A program made the position numbers and the translations under genes. Shown piece after piece: positions 1 through 9,150 of a stretch of DNA of 64,000 nucleotides; the stretch's first letter is position 1, and each line of letters starts with the position of its first letter. The notes beneath the pieces were generated by a model that searched no databases, was not told the DNA's origin, and was given only the letters and a program-made list of their open reading frames with translations. The stretch is from an uncultured SAR86 cluster bacterium. Its GTDB lineage: Bacteria; Pseudomonadota; Gammaproteobacteria; Magnimaribacterales; AG-339-G14. Location of the stretch: NCBI GenBank assembly GCA_902587545.1, contig CACILL010000003.1, positions 33,255 through 97,254 of the forward strand, read 5' to 3'.

Positions 1-1570
1 TTAACCAATAAAAAAATACAATTAAAGAAATCCCTAAAAGTACTAAGATAAGCTGAAAAGAATCAATCTGACTACTTAAGACCCATACCAGCCACAAAGC
101 AGTAAGAATCATAGGAAAGGCCATAAACTGCTTAAAAGTTTCCATCCAAATTCCAGGTCTTGGGAGTAAGGACAGCATACTCGGAAAAATTGATAAAAGA
201 ATATATGGCAAAGAAAATCCAATTCCCAAAGAAAGAAAAATTAAAAAAGATGAAAAGCCTGGCTGGAGGATTGCAAAACCCAGTGCAGAGCCCATAAATG
301 GAGCAGTACAAGGGGTGGCAACAATCACTGCTAGAAAGCCTGTACCAAAAGAATTCATATAGCTAGGAGTACTAATTCCAGAGGAACCTATACTAAGTAA
401 AGAATTTAAGAAATTAACATCCAACAAAAAGAATCCAGCTAAGAAAATAAAGAGGAAAATCAATAAACTTACAACGAGAGGCGACTGGAGTTGATATCCC
501 CATCCAATGTCCATGCCTAATCCTTTTAGAAGAACTACGGAAAGACCAATTAAAACGAACATTAAGATTGATCCAGACGAAAAAGCGAAACCATGTAATG
601 AGGTTTGGGCTTTATTTTCAGAGTGATTGATAAAATTTAGAATTTTCAGAGAGATTACAGGAAAAACGCACGGCATTAAATTCAGTAAAAGGCCACCAAT
701 TAAAGAAAATAAAATTGCAGCTGAAAGAGAGATGAATTCTGGATTTAAGGTTGATTGAGTAGAGATAAAATCAGAAGCTAATTCAATTTCATAATCACCT
801 ATATTTGTTTTTAAAATACCACCTGACAAGCTTTCAGCCTTATTCTTTTCAAGAAGTTTTATATTTAGATTAATTTCATCAAAGTTTTTTTCTAAGTTTT
901 GATTGGATGAGTAATCAATTATATTTTCCTCAAAGGGAAAGAAATAAGCTTTTTTTATATCAGAACCAATATCACTAAGATTTAGGATAAGTGTTCCACT
1001 TTCAATTTTAGAGTTTATTTTTTGCTTTAACCTTTTCGGAATAGTCGATTTAACTTCGCTAATTAAAATGTTTTTAATTGAAAAATCATTACCGCTTCCT
1101 TTGGAAAGTACAAAGTTCACTTTTCCTTCTTGAGGTATACAAACATCTGCACATACCAACCATTTTGATTTCACAGAAAATTCATTGATTGGATCAAATT
1201 GCTTGGGGAGAGACAGTTTGAAAAGAAGCTTTAACTCATTTGTATAACCAAAAGTAGTTAGTGGAGGATAAGGTATCAGTTCAGGAGTAGGCCAAACTGG
1301 CTCAGAAATATTAAATCCTTCAGGAAGGTCCCAATTAAAAGATGCAGGATCTCCTGAATCTCCAGGATTGATCCAATAGGTATGCCAATCTTTATCTAAA
1401 TTGAATCTTACAACTAAGAAGATTTCACTTTCATTAGCAATAACATCTCTTTCAGGGATTACTTCGAAAGATGAATTTGAGGCGACAAACTTGTTTTCTA
1501 ATAAAGCTTCAGAGCTCAAAAGAATTAACGATAGAAATAACAGGATTGGATAATTTCTAAGCCTTGCCAT
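1..1570 (-). CDS. DsbD-family protein-disulfide reductase (3' end outside window)
   Basis: Membrane protein that passes electrons from the cytoplasm to periplasmic thiol proteins. The reading frame is open from an ATG at 1570 to the window edge (523 codons), so the C-terminus, where a thioredoxin domain would lie, is not visible. A signal peptide is followed by a periplasmic DsbD-like domain (WHTYWINPGDSGDP near residue 65, CADVCIP near 141). The membrane domain carries the two redox cysteines in MPCVFPVISLK (about residue 300) and TPCTAPFMG (about 417). It overlaps the end of yqgE by 14 bp, suggesting coupled translation. The long N-terminal domain resembles ScsB/DipZ-like members more than E. 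coli DsbD; that subtype is an inference. Confidence 0.88.
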   Translation of the reverse strand, partial: MARLRNYPILLFLSLILLSSEALLENKFVASNSSFEVIPERDVIANESEIFLVVRFNLDKDWHTYWINPGDSGDPASFNWDLPEGFNISEPVWPTPELIPYPPLTTFGYTNELKLLFKLSLPKQFDPINEFSVKSKWLVCADVCIPQEGKVNFVLSKGSGNDFSIKNILISEVKSTIPKRLKQKINSKIESGTLILNLSDIGSDIKKAYFFPFEENIIDYSSNQNLEKNFDEINLNIKLLEKNKAESLSGGILKTNIGDYEIELASDFISTQSTLNPEFISLSAAILFSLIGGLLLNLMPCVFPVISLKILNFINHSENKAQTSLHGFAFSSGSILMFVLIGLSVVLLKGLGMDIGWGYQLQSPLVVSLLIFLFIFLAGFFLLDVNFLNSLLSIGSSGISTPSYMNSFGTGFLAVIVATPCTAPFMGSALGFAILQPGFSSFLIFLSLGIGFSLPYILLSIFPSMLSLLPRPGIWMETFKQFMAFPMILTALWLVWVLSSQIDSFQLILVLLGISLIVFFYWL

Positions 1571-2114
1571 AATTACTACTTACTAAATTAAGATTAAAGC
1601 CTGCAAGTTTACTTGCCTCTTCAATCTTTTTATCACTCTTAGTTGAAAAGATTATTTGCTCATTAGCAGGAATTATTACCCAAGAACCTTGTTGGATTTC
1701 TTTTTCAAGTTGACCAGAACTCCAGCCTGTATATCCAAACGAAACTATAAATTTATCAGGAAAATTTTTATTAAGAATTGATTGGATTATATCTGGTTTT
1801 GATGACACTCCAATCTCAGAAGTAATTGCATGAGTTTCATCATATTTTTTTTCTAAACTATGAAGTACAAATGGTGAAAAAGGGGTAACAGGACCTCCTA
1901 AAAATACTTTATCATCATTTAGAATTGCTTCTAGCTCTTTGTCGGGTTGTAAGGCAAAATCTTTTAAATTAATTTTTACCTTCTTATTTATAATAATTCC
2001 AAAGGAACCTTCTTTATCATTTTTACATAAGTAAATTAGAGCATTTTTGAAATAGTTTTCTTCTTCATCAGTTTGACAAAAATATAAGAAACTATTTTCT
2101 AGTTCAGTAATCAT
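1557..2114 (-). CDS. yqgE: YqgE/AlgH family protein
   Basis: Small cytoplasmic protein of the UPF0301 family, whose biochemical role is not settled. The family signature GYTGWSSGQLEKEI is present, as is the N-terminal pattern of an aliphatic strand, a Cys-containing helix and GIIINK. I chose the ATG at 2114 because it gives 185 residues, close to the 187 of E. coli AlgH, and begins MITELENSFL like other members. An upstream in-frame ATG at 2153 would add 13 residues without family similarity and would nearly abolish the divergent promoter space before nadA. Neither start has a clear ribosome binding site. Confidence 0.88.
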   Translation of the reverse strand: MITELENSFLYFCQTDEEENYFKNALIYLCKNDKEGSFGIIINKKVKINLKDFALQPDKELEAILNDDKVFLGGPVTPFSPFVLHSLEKKYDETHAITSEIGVSSKPDIIQSILNKNFPDKFIVSFGYTGWSSGQLEKEIQQGSWVIIPANEQIIFSTKSDKKIEEASKLAGFNLNLVSSNYGKA

Positions 2115-2171
2115 TATTATTTCAATATATTGCTTATATTCATTAGAATTCACAATATATTTTTAAAACTT

Positions 2172-3209
2172 ATGAAAACTTCTTCTATTGAACTAATTCC
2201 AGAGAATTTATTGGCTTCGCATAAAAGAAAGCTTTATGCCGAAGATAAAATTACTCCAGAAGAGCTTGAATTAGTAAAAAAAATTAAAGATAAAGTTTTA
2301 GAGAATAATATATCTCTTATTTCTCACTACTACACAGATACAAAAATTCAAAAAATTACCGAAGAACTCAACGGGTGTGTTTCTGATTCCTTGCAAATGG
2401 CTAAGTTCGGAAAAGAATCCAAATCAAATACTCTGGTAGTCTCAGGTGTAAAGTTTATGGGAGAGACCGCTAAAATCTTAAGTCCAGAAAAAAAGGTTTA
2501 TATGCCTACCTTAGAGGCAACTTGCTCTTTAGACTTAGGATGTCCTGCTAATGAGTTTAAGAAATTTTGTGAAGACTTTCCTGATAGAGAAATAGTCGTT
2601 TATGCAAATACCTCAGCTGAAGTTAAAGCTATTTCAGATTGGGTTGTTACTTCTAGCATTGCTTTAGATGTCATCGATTATCTCGATTCTGAAGGAAAAA
2701 AAATTATTTGGGGTCCAGATAAACATTTAGGAAGATATATTCAACAAAAAACCAAAGCCGATATGGTTTTATGGGATGGAGCTTGCGTTGTTCATGAAGA
2801 ATTCAAATATGAAGGTCTCAAATCTCTTATGAAACTACACCATGATGCTGAGGTTCTGGTTCATCCAGAATCACCTCATGACGTGATAGATTTAGCAGAC
2901 TGTGTTGGCTCAACTTCACAAATAATAGACTATGCTAACAATTCGTCTTCGAAGAAATTTATAGTCGCAACTGACAAAGGAATTTTTTATCAACTAATGA
3001 AAAATAATCCAGATAAAGAATTTTTTGAAGCTCCAACCGCAGGAGACGGCGCTACATGCAATAGTTGTTCAAGGTGTCCTTGGATGGGCATGAACTCTCT
3101 TGAAAATTTATTAGATGCAGTTTCCGACAAAGGAGATGAAATCAATGTAGATAATGAAATTTTAAAAAAAGCCCAGATTTCTCTTAATCGCATGGTCAAC
3201 TTTAAATAA
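2172..3209 (+). CDS. nadA: Quinolinate synthase A
   Basis: Condenses iminoaspartate with dihydroxyacetone phosphate to quinolinate in NAD synthesis, using a [4Fe-4S] cluster. The cluster cysteines are visible in ATCSLDLGC (about residue 118), GACVVHEEF (about 205) and CNSCSRCPW (about 295-301), matching E. coli positions 113, 200 and 297. The ATG at 2172 gives 345 residues against 347 in E. coli; an upstream start at 2130 would add 14 atypical residues. nadC follows after 1 bp, so the two form an operon. nadB, the usual source of iminoaspartate, is not in this window. Confidence 0.96.
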   Translation: MKTSSIELIPENLLASHKRKLYAEDKITPEELELVKKIKDKVLENNISLISHYYTDTKIQKITEELNGCVSDSLQMAKFGKESKSNTLVVSGVKFMGETAKILSPEKKVYMPTLEATCSLDLGCPANEFKKFCEDFPDREIVVYANTSAEVKAISDWVVTSSIALDVIDYLDSEGKKIIWGPDKHLGRYIQQKTKADMVLWDGACVVHEEFKYEGLKSLMKLHHDAEVLVHPESPHDVIDLADCVGSTSQIIDYANNSSSKKFIVATDKGIFYQLMKNNPDKEFFEAPTAGDGATCNSCSRCPWMGMNSLENLLDAVSDKGDEINVDNEILKKAQISLNRMVNFK

Positions 3210-3210
3210 A

Positions 3211-4044
3211 TTGAAATTAAAAAAAGGCATAGTCAGTAATAGCGTAAAGAGAGCTTTACTTGAAGATGGATATAAAAAAGATCTTTCTTTAAAAGCAAGA
3301 AACATCAATCTAAAGAATATTTTAAAAGCGTCTCTAATATCTAGGGAAAATGGAATCTTAAGTGGTAGTCTATGGTTCGAAGAATCCTTCAAGCAAATTG
3401 ATAATAAAGCAAAAATAAAATGGAGCGTAACTGAAGGAGAGGCTTTTAAAAAAGATAATATAATTGCCGAAATAAATGCTAGCTCACAATCAATTCTTTC
3501 AGGAGAGAGAACAGCTTTAAATTTTTTACAAATGATGTCTGGAATATCTACTAAAACAAATAAATATTCAAAGCTCCTTAAAAACAGCAATATTGAATTA
3601 TTAGATACCAGAAAGACTCTTCCCGGGCTTAGATACGAACAAAAGTATTCAACTTTTGTTGGAGGAGCAAAAAATCATAGATTTGGCCTTTTTGATGCAA
3701 TTATGCTTAAAGATAATCATCTAAAAGCTTTTGGTGGTATTAAAAAAATAAAAAATATTAAATTTCTAAAAAAGGGTGATTTTTTAGAGATTGAGATCGA
3801 AAAGCTTTCTCAAATTAAAGCAGCATTGAAAAGCAAACCGGATATTTTATTACTCGATAATTTAAATCTTAGCGAAATAAAAAAAGCAATTTCTCTTATT
3901 GACAATAAATGTTTGATTGAAGTTTCAGGAATAAAGAAGCCAGAAGACATTAAAAAATATAAAGATCTTCCTATCCATTATATTTCACTAGGAGATCTTA
4001 CAAAAAATATTGAATCTATAGATTTTTCTCTAAATATTTCATGA
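3211..4044 (+). CDS. nadC: Nicotinate-nucleotide pyrophosphorylase (quinolinate phosphoribosyltransferase)
   Basis: Converts quinolinate and PRPP to nicotinate mononucleotide, the step after NadA. Visible family motifs include ERTALNFLQMMSGI, the phosphate-binding DTRKTLPGLR, AKNHRFGLFDAIMLKDNH, EIEIEKL and LLDNL. At 277 residues it is slightly shorter than the E. coli enzyme (297), mostly at the N-terminus. The start is TTG at 3211, one base after the nadA stop; no ATG occurs in a suitable position upstream. The stop overlaps the next start as ATGA, implying that the downstream lipoprotein gene is co-transcribed. Confidence 0.95.
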   Translation: MKLKKGIVSNSVKRALLEDGYKKDLSLKARNINLKNILKASLISRENGILSGSLWFEESFKQIDNKAKIKWSVTEGEAFKKDNIIAEINASSQSILSGERTALNFLQMMSGISTKTNKYSKLLKNSNIELLDTRKTLPGLRYEQKYSTFVGGAKNHRFGLFDAIMLKDNHLKAFGGIKKIKNIKFLKKGDFLEIEIEKLSQIKAALKSKPDILLLDNLNLSEIKKAISLIDNKCLIEVSGIKKPEDIKKYKDLPIHYISLGDLTKNIESIDFSLNIS

Positions 4045-4760
4045 AGCCGATAGTAGTTTTTTGTTTGTTTTTATTAATCCTTTCTGGCTGTTCTAAACAA
4101 AATGAAAATATTTCAAAGCAAGATAAAAAAATTTATGAATTTTCTTGGTGTAGTTATAAGGACGGTTTTAAAGCTCAAGATCTAAATAATGAATTAATAT
4201 CTTATTTAGGATTCTTAAAAAATCTCGAGGATCAACATGGACTTTACAAAGAAACTAAATACTTGAATCCATCTTTTAAACAAAAAAAATATGATTTTTC
4301 TTGGCTAGATATTTTTGAAAATGAATTGGAAAAGAAAGCGTTTTATGAGTTCGCAGAAAGCTCTGAAATTCACAAAAATTGGTTGAGTAGCAAAGATGAA
4401 ATAATTATCTGTGATACTCAAAAACAGACATTTTATGAAACTAAAATTACGAATAATTATGATTTTTTAGATGGCGATCAGACATATGTAGGATTTTGCA
4501 AACTAAAAGATGGATTTGATTTGGATTTCTTAATATCTGAGATAAGGAGAAATTCTATTTTTATGGATAAACCTTATAATCAATTAGTTCTTACTCCTGA
4601 TTTCAACATGATAGATTTTAATTTTTTGATTTACTTAGAAACAAATTTTGTTATGAATGATCTTAATCTTTTAAAGAAAAATGGACTGGATAATGCTTGT
4701 GAAGAATATGAAAATTACTCTGCAAATAGTTTATTATTTAATACTTACACCATCGATTAA
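4041..4760 (+). CDS. Uncharacterised lipoprotein with a duplicated KDGF motif
   Basis: Unknown function. The N-terminus is a lipoprotein signal peptide with lipobox LSGC (Cys17), so the 239-residue protein is probably membrane anchored and periplasmic. The mature part is rich in aromatic and acidic residues. Two similar segments stand out: FSWCSYKDGF near residue 33 and VGFCKLKDGF near 151, each followed by a helical stretch (DLNNELISYL and DLDFLISEI). This suggests two copies of one domain, each with a single cysteine. It overlaps nadC by 4 bp and is followed 13 bp later by a secreted serine hydrolase. I do not recognise the family. Confidence 0.75.
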   Translation: MKPIVVFCLFLLILSGCSKQNENISKQDKKIYEFSWCSYKDGFKAQDLNNELISYLGFLKNLEDQHGLYKETKYLNPSFKQKKYDFSWLDIFENELEKKAFYEFAESSEIHKNWLSSKDEIIICDTQKQTFYETKITNNYDFLDGDQTYVGFCKLKDGFDLDFLISEIRRNSIFMDKPYNQLVLTPDFNMIDFNFLIYLETNFVMNDLNLLKKNGLDNACEEYENYSANSLLFNTYTID

Positions 4761-4773
4761 CTGAGGTTCAACT

Positions 4774-6057
4774 TTGAAAAAATATTTTTATTTAAGTCTT
4801 TTATCCTTTTCAATTTTTAGTTTTTCCGCAGATTATGACTTCTCCGGATACACTAAATATTTAAATAAAGAGATAAATAAAGGCAACTATCCTGGATTTG
4901 TAACTTTAATTTATCAAAATGGAGAAATTATTTTTTCTGACACAAGAGGTTTTTCTGATATTGAAGAACAAATTCCTTTGAACGAAGATTCTCTTTTTAG
5001 AATTTACTCCATGACAAAGCCCATAACTGGCGCTGCATTGATGGTTTTAGTTGAACAAGGAAAAGTATCTCTTTCAGATCCTGTAGAGAAATATATCCCT
5101 GAGTTTAAAAATACAAAAGTTTTAAATAAAAAAACCAAACAATTAGAAAATCTAGATAGATCTATAACTTTGTTGGATTTAGCAACTCATTCTTCTGGTT
5201 TAACGTACTCATTCATTGACAAAGGAAAGATAAAAGAAATTTATGACCAAGAAAAAATTTACCCATATTACTTTTTGGATAACGTTTCGTTAGAAAGACC
5301 TGCCAAAAAAAGTTACCCAGATATTTGTACTTTTTCTGAGAAGGTCGCTACATTACCCCTGGTTCATCAACCAGGAGAAAAATGGACTTATTCTATAGGT
5401 ATGGACATTCTTGGATGCATTATTGAAAGGGCGTCCGATCAATCTTTTGGTGATTTTCTTAAGAAAAATATTTTTGACCCTCTAGGAATGAAGGATACAT
5501 TTTTTGAGGTTCCTAGTTCTAAGCAAGCTAGGATGATTGATTTATATGCTCACAAAAAAGGTTTTAAAGAATATGGCGTAGATGTTCCAGATAAAATAGT
5601 AAGCCAAAAAAATAAATTAATACTTCTTGATCCCAAAGAAGATAGTTTCTTTTTTCAAGGTGCCTCCATAGAAGATGGCGGATCTGGATTGGTATCTACT
5701 GCTAATGATTATCTCAAATTTGCAACAATGCTTTTGAACAAAGGATCTTTTAATGGAAAGAGGATTTTAAATCCAGAAACTGTCGAAATAATGACTTCAA
5801 ATCAAGTAGAAAAAAAAGCTAAACCATACAAGTTCGATGCTTTTGGTTTTGGAGTTACTGTTGGAGTTGCTCTAAATTCAAAAAAAATGAGAATGAAAAG
5901 AGGAGATAATTCTTATTTTTGGGGAGGTGCTGCTAGAACTTTGTTTTGGGTAGATCCTGAAAATGATTTGGTTTTTGTGAACATGTCACAGGTTTTGGGA
6001 AGTCCAAGGATAAATAATAAGGTAGAAAAATTGGTTTATAAGGCGCTTGGGATTTAA
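4774..6057 (+). CDS. Secreted serine hydrolase of the beta-lactamase / class C PBP-like family
   Basis: Belongs to the serine beta-lactamase-like fold (EstB, class C and D-aminopeptidase relatives), which contains mainly esterases and peptidases; substrate unknown. A signal peptide ends near FSFSA-DY. The catalytic S-x-x-K is SMTK (Ser79, Lys82), and the second motif is the Tyr in TYSIGMDILG (about residue 205). The C-terminal part has GGSGLVSTANDYLKFA and WGGAARTLFWVDP, usual in this family where true beta-lactamases have KTG. The start is TTG at 4774 with GAGG 7 bases upstream. Resistance activity should not be inferred from the family name. Confidence 0.88.
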   Translation: MKKYFYLSLLSFSIFSFSADYDFSGYTKYLNKEINKGNYPGFVTLIYQNGEIIFSDTRGFSDIEEQIPLNEDSLFRIYSMTKPITGAALMVLVEQGKVSLSDPVEKYIPEFKNTKVLNKKTKQLENLDRSITLLDLATHSSGLTYSFIDKGKIKEIYDQEKIYPYYFLDNVSLERPAKKSYPDICTFSEKVATLPLVHQPGEKWTYSIGMDILGCIIERASDQSFGDFLKKNIFDPLGMKDTFFEVPSSKQARMIDLYAHKKGFKEYGVDVPDKIVSQKNKLILLDPKEDSFFFQGASIEDGGSGLVSTANDYLKFATMLLNKGSFNGKRILNPETVEIMTSNQVEKKAKPYKFDAFGFGVTVGVALNSKKMRMKRGDNSYFWGGAARTLFWVDPENDLVFVNMSQVLGSPRINNKVEKLVYKALGI

Positions 6058-6502
6058 AAAAACATTCATCACAGAAGATAAGATTAGATTTAAGATACTA
6101 GATCTTCTATCCAGGAGAGAACATTCCTTTAAAGAATTAATCAATAAATTAAAGGATAGGGTAGATTCAGAAGAAAAGCTTTTTGAAGAGTTAACAAAGT
6201 TAAAAGAAGAAAATCTGCAGTCAGATGAGAGATTTGCTGAATCCTATACTCGCTCAAGGAGTGTAAAAGGTTTTGGTCCTGAAAAAATTTCTTACGAGCT
6301 TAAATCCAAAGGAATAAGTGAAAACCTCATAAGCAAGATAGTGTATTCTGATGAAATAAACTGGATGGAGATTATTAAAAAAGAGTTTAGAAAAAAATTT
6401 ATAGTTGATAACGATTTTGCTGAAGAAGATATTTCTCGTGCAAAAAAATTCCTCTTACAAAGAGGTTTTGAATTTGATCAAATAAACCAATTATTTAAAT
6501 AA
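6047..6502 (+). CDS. recX: Regulatory protein RecX
   Basis: RecX binds RecA filaments and limits recombinase activity. The protein (151 residues) carries the signature DERFAESYTRSR followed by KGFGPEKISYELKSKGI, and a three-helix repeat arrangement typical of the family. The likely start is TTG at 6047, inside the end of the serine hydrolase gene (11-bp overlap). Its stop overlaps the dnaX start (TAATG). recX normally follows recA; here it leads a recX-dnaX-recR-dcd string of replication and repair genes, and recA is not in the window. Confidence 0.85.
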   Translation: MGFKKTFITEDKIRFKILDLLSRREHSFKELINKLKDRVDSEEKLFEELTKLKEENLQSDERFAESYTRSRSVKGFGPEKISYELKSKGISENLISKIVYSDEINWMEIIKKEFRKKFIVDNDFAEEDISRAKKFLLQRGFEFDQINQLFK

Positions 6503-7983
6503 TGAGTTATTTAGTATTAGCAAGAAAATGGAGACCATCCAATTTTTCAGAAGTTGTTGGTCAGGATCATGCTGTTGCAGCTTTAAAAAATTCCGTTTCT
6601 TCAAAAAACATTCACCACGCATATCTATTTACAGGTACCCGAGGTATCGGAAAAACATCTATTGCTAGAATCTTAGCCAAAGCACTTAATTGTTCTGAAT
6701 TAATTGATAACACAGAACCTTGTAATGCTTGTGAATCATGTACATCAATAAATGAAGGAGCTGCAATCGACTTTATTGAGATTGACGCGGCATCAAGAAG
6801 AGGTATTGAAGATACTAAAAATCTTTTAGAAACTATTTCTTATTTACCTTCATCATCAAAGTATAAAATCTATTTGATTGACGAAGTTCATATGCTGACT
6901 CCTGAAAGTTTTAATGCTTTGCTAAAAAACTTAGAAGAACCGCCTCCCCATGTAATATTTATGTTTGCAACCACAGAATATAAAAAGATTTTGCCCACAA
7001 TAATTTCTAGATGCCTCCAAATAAATTTAAGTTCTGTCTCTGTAAATGTTATTTCAAATCAATTGGGAGAAATTTTTTCAAAAGAAAAAATAAAATACGA
7101 TGAAAATTCTTTGAGGCTTATTGCCGAAGCTGCACAAGGAAGTCTTAGAGATGCTCTATCTATATCTGAAAAAGTAATATCCTTTTGCAATAGAAACCTT
7201 AAAGAGAAAGAAGTGAGAGATGTTTTGGGAATTCCAGAACCTGAAATTATTGATAATCTCTTGAAATCAATTTTAGATGAGGATGTAACAGAGGTTCTAT
7301 CAATTCTTAAAAATTATGGAGAATATGAAGATCATGAATTTTTATTAAAGTCTTTAATGGATTTAATTCAAGACATTGCAATTAGTCAGTTTGAAAAAAA
7401 AGGATCCAAAAATAATATCAATGATTTTTTAAAAACCGACCCTGCTAAACTGCAGTTTCTTTATCAGTTAGGACTTTCCAATTTAAAGCATTTTAGTTTG
7501 GGCTATGATTCTTTTTCAATACTGAAAATGACTTTATTAAAAATGATTGCCTTTTCTCCTGAAAATCAAAAAAAAAATTCTTTAAAAATTAAAAAACAAG
7601 ATAACTCTGAAATACACTGGCCAGGAATATTCTCTGATTTAAATCTAAATGGCATATCGAAAAATCTACTCAAGCAAGCAAGTGTTATTCAACAAGAAAA
7701 TAATTTAAAACTATCTTTTCCAAATAACGTTCTTTCCTTACTTAATGAAGACCAAAAAAAAGATATTGAAAAAAGCTTTGAAGATTATCTAAAAATGGAA
7801 CTGGTTTTCATCTACGATGATGATGTTGATTCAAAACTTACACCGGAATACGAGAAAAAAAATAAAGATAAAGGAATTAGAAAAAATATAAAAAAAACCA
7901 TGGAAAAAGATAAAAACTTCAATGAAATCATGGGAGGACTTAAAGTTGAATCTGTAAAATTTAATAAAAAAAATGAAACTTAG
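6502..7983 (+). CDS. dnaX: DNA polymerase III subunit tau (and possibly gamma)
   Basis: Clamp-loader ATPase that opens the sliding clamp and, as tau, links polymerase and helicase. Walker A is GTRGIGKTS (residues 45-53), followed by a four-cysteine zinc module (C64, C74, C77, C80). Walker B is LIDEVH (about 126) and the SRC sensor is in IISRCLQI. Domain III ends near residue 350, then comes a shortened linker and a recognisable C-terminal tau domain (HWPGIF onward). At 493 residues it is shorter than E. coli tau (643). A run of ten adenines at 7568-7577 falls at the domain III boundary. It overlaps recR by 11 bp. Confidence 0.95.
   Translation: MSYLVLARKWRPSNFSEVVGQDHAVAALKNSVSSKNIHHAYLFTGTRGIGKTSIARILAKALNCSELIDNTEPCNACESCTSINEGAAIDFIEIDAASRRGIEDTKNLLETISYLPSSSKYKIYLIDEVHMLTPESFNALLKNLEEPPPHVIFMFATTEYKKILPTIISRCLQINLSSVSVNVISNQLGEIFSKEKIKYDENSLRLIAEAAQGSLRDALSISEKVISFCNRNLKEKEVRDVLGIPEPEIIDNLLKSILDEDVTEVLSILKNYGEYEDHEFLLKSLMDLIQDIAISQFEKKGSKNNINDFLKTDPAKLQFLYQLGLSNLKHFSLGYDSFSILKMTLLKMIAFSPENQKKNSLKIKKQDNSEIHWPGIFSDLNLNGISKNLLKQASVIQQENNLKLSFPNNVLSLLNEDQKKDIEKSFEDYLKMELVFIYDDDVDSKLTPEYEKKNKDKGIRKNIKKTMEKDKNFNEIMGGLKVESVKFNKKNET
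7568..7577 (+). other. A10 tract in dnaX, possible slippage site for a gamma product
   Basis: Ten consecutive A follow a C in codons 356-359 of dnaX. If one A is re-read (-1), the frame reads K-K-K-F-F-K-N then TAA, giving 363 residues. If one A is skipped (+1), it reads K-K-I-L then TAA, giving 360 residues. Both products would keep domains I-III and lose the tau-specific region. In Thermus, dnaX slippage on an A tract makes gamma; in E. coli it is ribosomal frameshifting. Whether slippage happens here is not shown. Confidence 0.4.
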
Positions 7984-8572
7984 TCCTAAAATTTCTGAAT
8001 TAATTGATTCATTAAAATCTCTTCCTGGAATTGGTCCAAAATCAGCCAGAAGAATGGCTCTTTCATTATTGAGTTCCAATAAAGAGATTGGTTTATTGCT
8101 TGCCAAATCTATAGAAGATGCAATTTTAAATATTCAATTATGTCAAAAATGCTATGTTTTAAATGATCAAGAGCTCTGTGAAATTTGTAACTCAGCGAAA
8201 AGAAATAACAATTCTATATGTGTTGTAGAATCAACTTCAGATCTTTATTCAATTGAAGAAACATCTGAATTTGATGGCAGATATTTTGTTCTTAACGGTC
8301 TACTTTCCCCAATCGATAATATTGGCGCTGAAGAACTAAGGATAGAGAAATTATTAGATCTCATAGAGGAATTAAATTCAAAAGAGGTCATACTTGCATT
8401 AAATTCAACATTAGAAGGCGAGGCTACTGCATATTTTTTACTGGAAAAATTAAAAAAGAAAGATGTAATTGTTACAAGAATCGCACAAGGAGTTCCGGCA
8501 GGAGGAGATTTAAACTATGTTGATAATAATACTCTTAGAAGAGCAATTTCCTTTAGAACTGAATTAAAATAA
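7973..8572 (+). CDS. recR: Recombination mediator RecR
   Basis: Works with RecO and RecF to load RecA at gaps. The 199-residue protein (201 in E. coli) has the helix-hairpin-helix [13 protein letters not shown], a four-cysteine zinc finger (CQKC and CEIC), and a Toprim domain beginning ICVVEST. The Toprim part ends with [12 protein letters not shown]. The start overlaps the end of dnaX by 11 bp, so translation is probably coupled. The ybaB gene that usually sits between dnaX and recR in gammaproteobacteria is absent here. Confidence 0.96.
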   Translation: MKLSPKISELIDSLKSLPGIGPKSARRMALSLLSSNKEIGLLLAKSIEDAILNIQLCQKCYVLNDQELCEICNSAKRNNNSICVVESTSDLYSIEETSEFDGRYFVLNGLLSPIDNIGAEELRIEKLLDLIEELNSKEVILALNSTLEGEATAYFLLEKLKKKDVIVTRIAQGVPAGGDLNYVDNNTLRRAISFRTELK

Positions 8573-8576
8573 AACC

Positions 8577-9149
8577 ATGGCTATTAAATCAGATTATTGG
8601 ATAAAAAAAATGTCTATAGAAAATGACATGATTTCTCCTTTCCAACCTACCCAAGTAAAAATCAATGAAGAAAATAATGAAAAATTAATTTCCTATGGGC
8701 TTTCCAGCTATGGATATGACGTAAGGTGTGCAAATGAATTTAAAGTATTCACAAATATCCATTCAGCAACAGTTGATCCAAAAAAATTTGATAGTTCTAG
8801 CTTTATTGATGTTACTCAAGATGAGTGCGTAATTCCTCCAAATTCATTTGCTTTAGCAAGAACGATTGAGTATTTCAAAATTCCAAGAGACGTTCTTACA
8901 ATTTGTCTCGGTAAATCAACCTACGCAAGATGTGGGATCATTGTAAATGTAACTCCTCTTGAACCAGAATGGGAAGGGCACGTAACCTTAGAATTTTCCA
9001 ATACTACCAGTCTCCCAGCAAAAATTTATGCAAATGAGGGCGTAGCTCAAATGTTATTTTTTCAATCAGATGAAATTTGTGAGGTAAGTTATAAAGACAG
9101 AGGAGGTAAATATCAAGGCCAAAAAGGAGTAACTCTTCCTAAAGCTTAA
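8577..9149 (+). CDS. dcd: dCTP deaminase
   Basis: Deaminates dCTP to dUTP, feeding thymidylate synthesis. The 190-residue protein shows the family motifs [31 protein letters not shown] (catalytic Glu in PLEPEWEG) and the C-terminal VAQMLFF and [11 protein letters not shown]. It follows recR by 4 bp and is the last gene of the recX-dnaX-recR-dcd string. It nearly abuts the convergent DUF3108 gene, leaving no room for a separate terminator. Confidence 0.95.
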   Translation: MAIKSDYWIKKMSIENDMISPFQPTQVKINEENNEKLISYGLSSYGYDVRCANEFKVFTNIHSATVDPKKFDSSSFIDVTQDECVIPPNSFALARTIEYFKIPRDVLTICLGKSTYARCGIIVNVTPLEPEWEGHVTLEFSNTTSLPAKIYANEGVAQMLFFQSDEICEVSYKDRGGKYQGQKGVTLPKA

Positions 9150-9150
9150 C

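Noticed and set aside
2130..2171. Longer NadA N-terminus
   Set aside because: The extra 14 residues do not resemble NadA, and the ATG at 2172 gives the family length and leaves room for a divergent promoter.
4774..6057. Antibiotic-resistance beta-lactamase
   Set aside because: The SxxK and Tyr motifs define the fold, but the KTG motif of true beta-lactamases is not seen and the residues near the C-terminus fit esterase or peptidase relatives.
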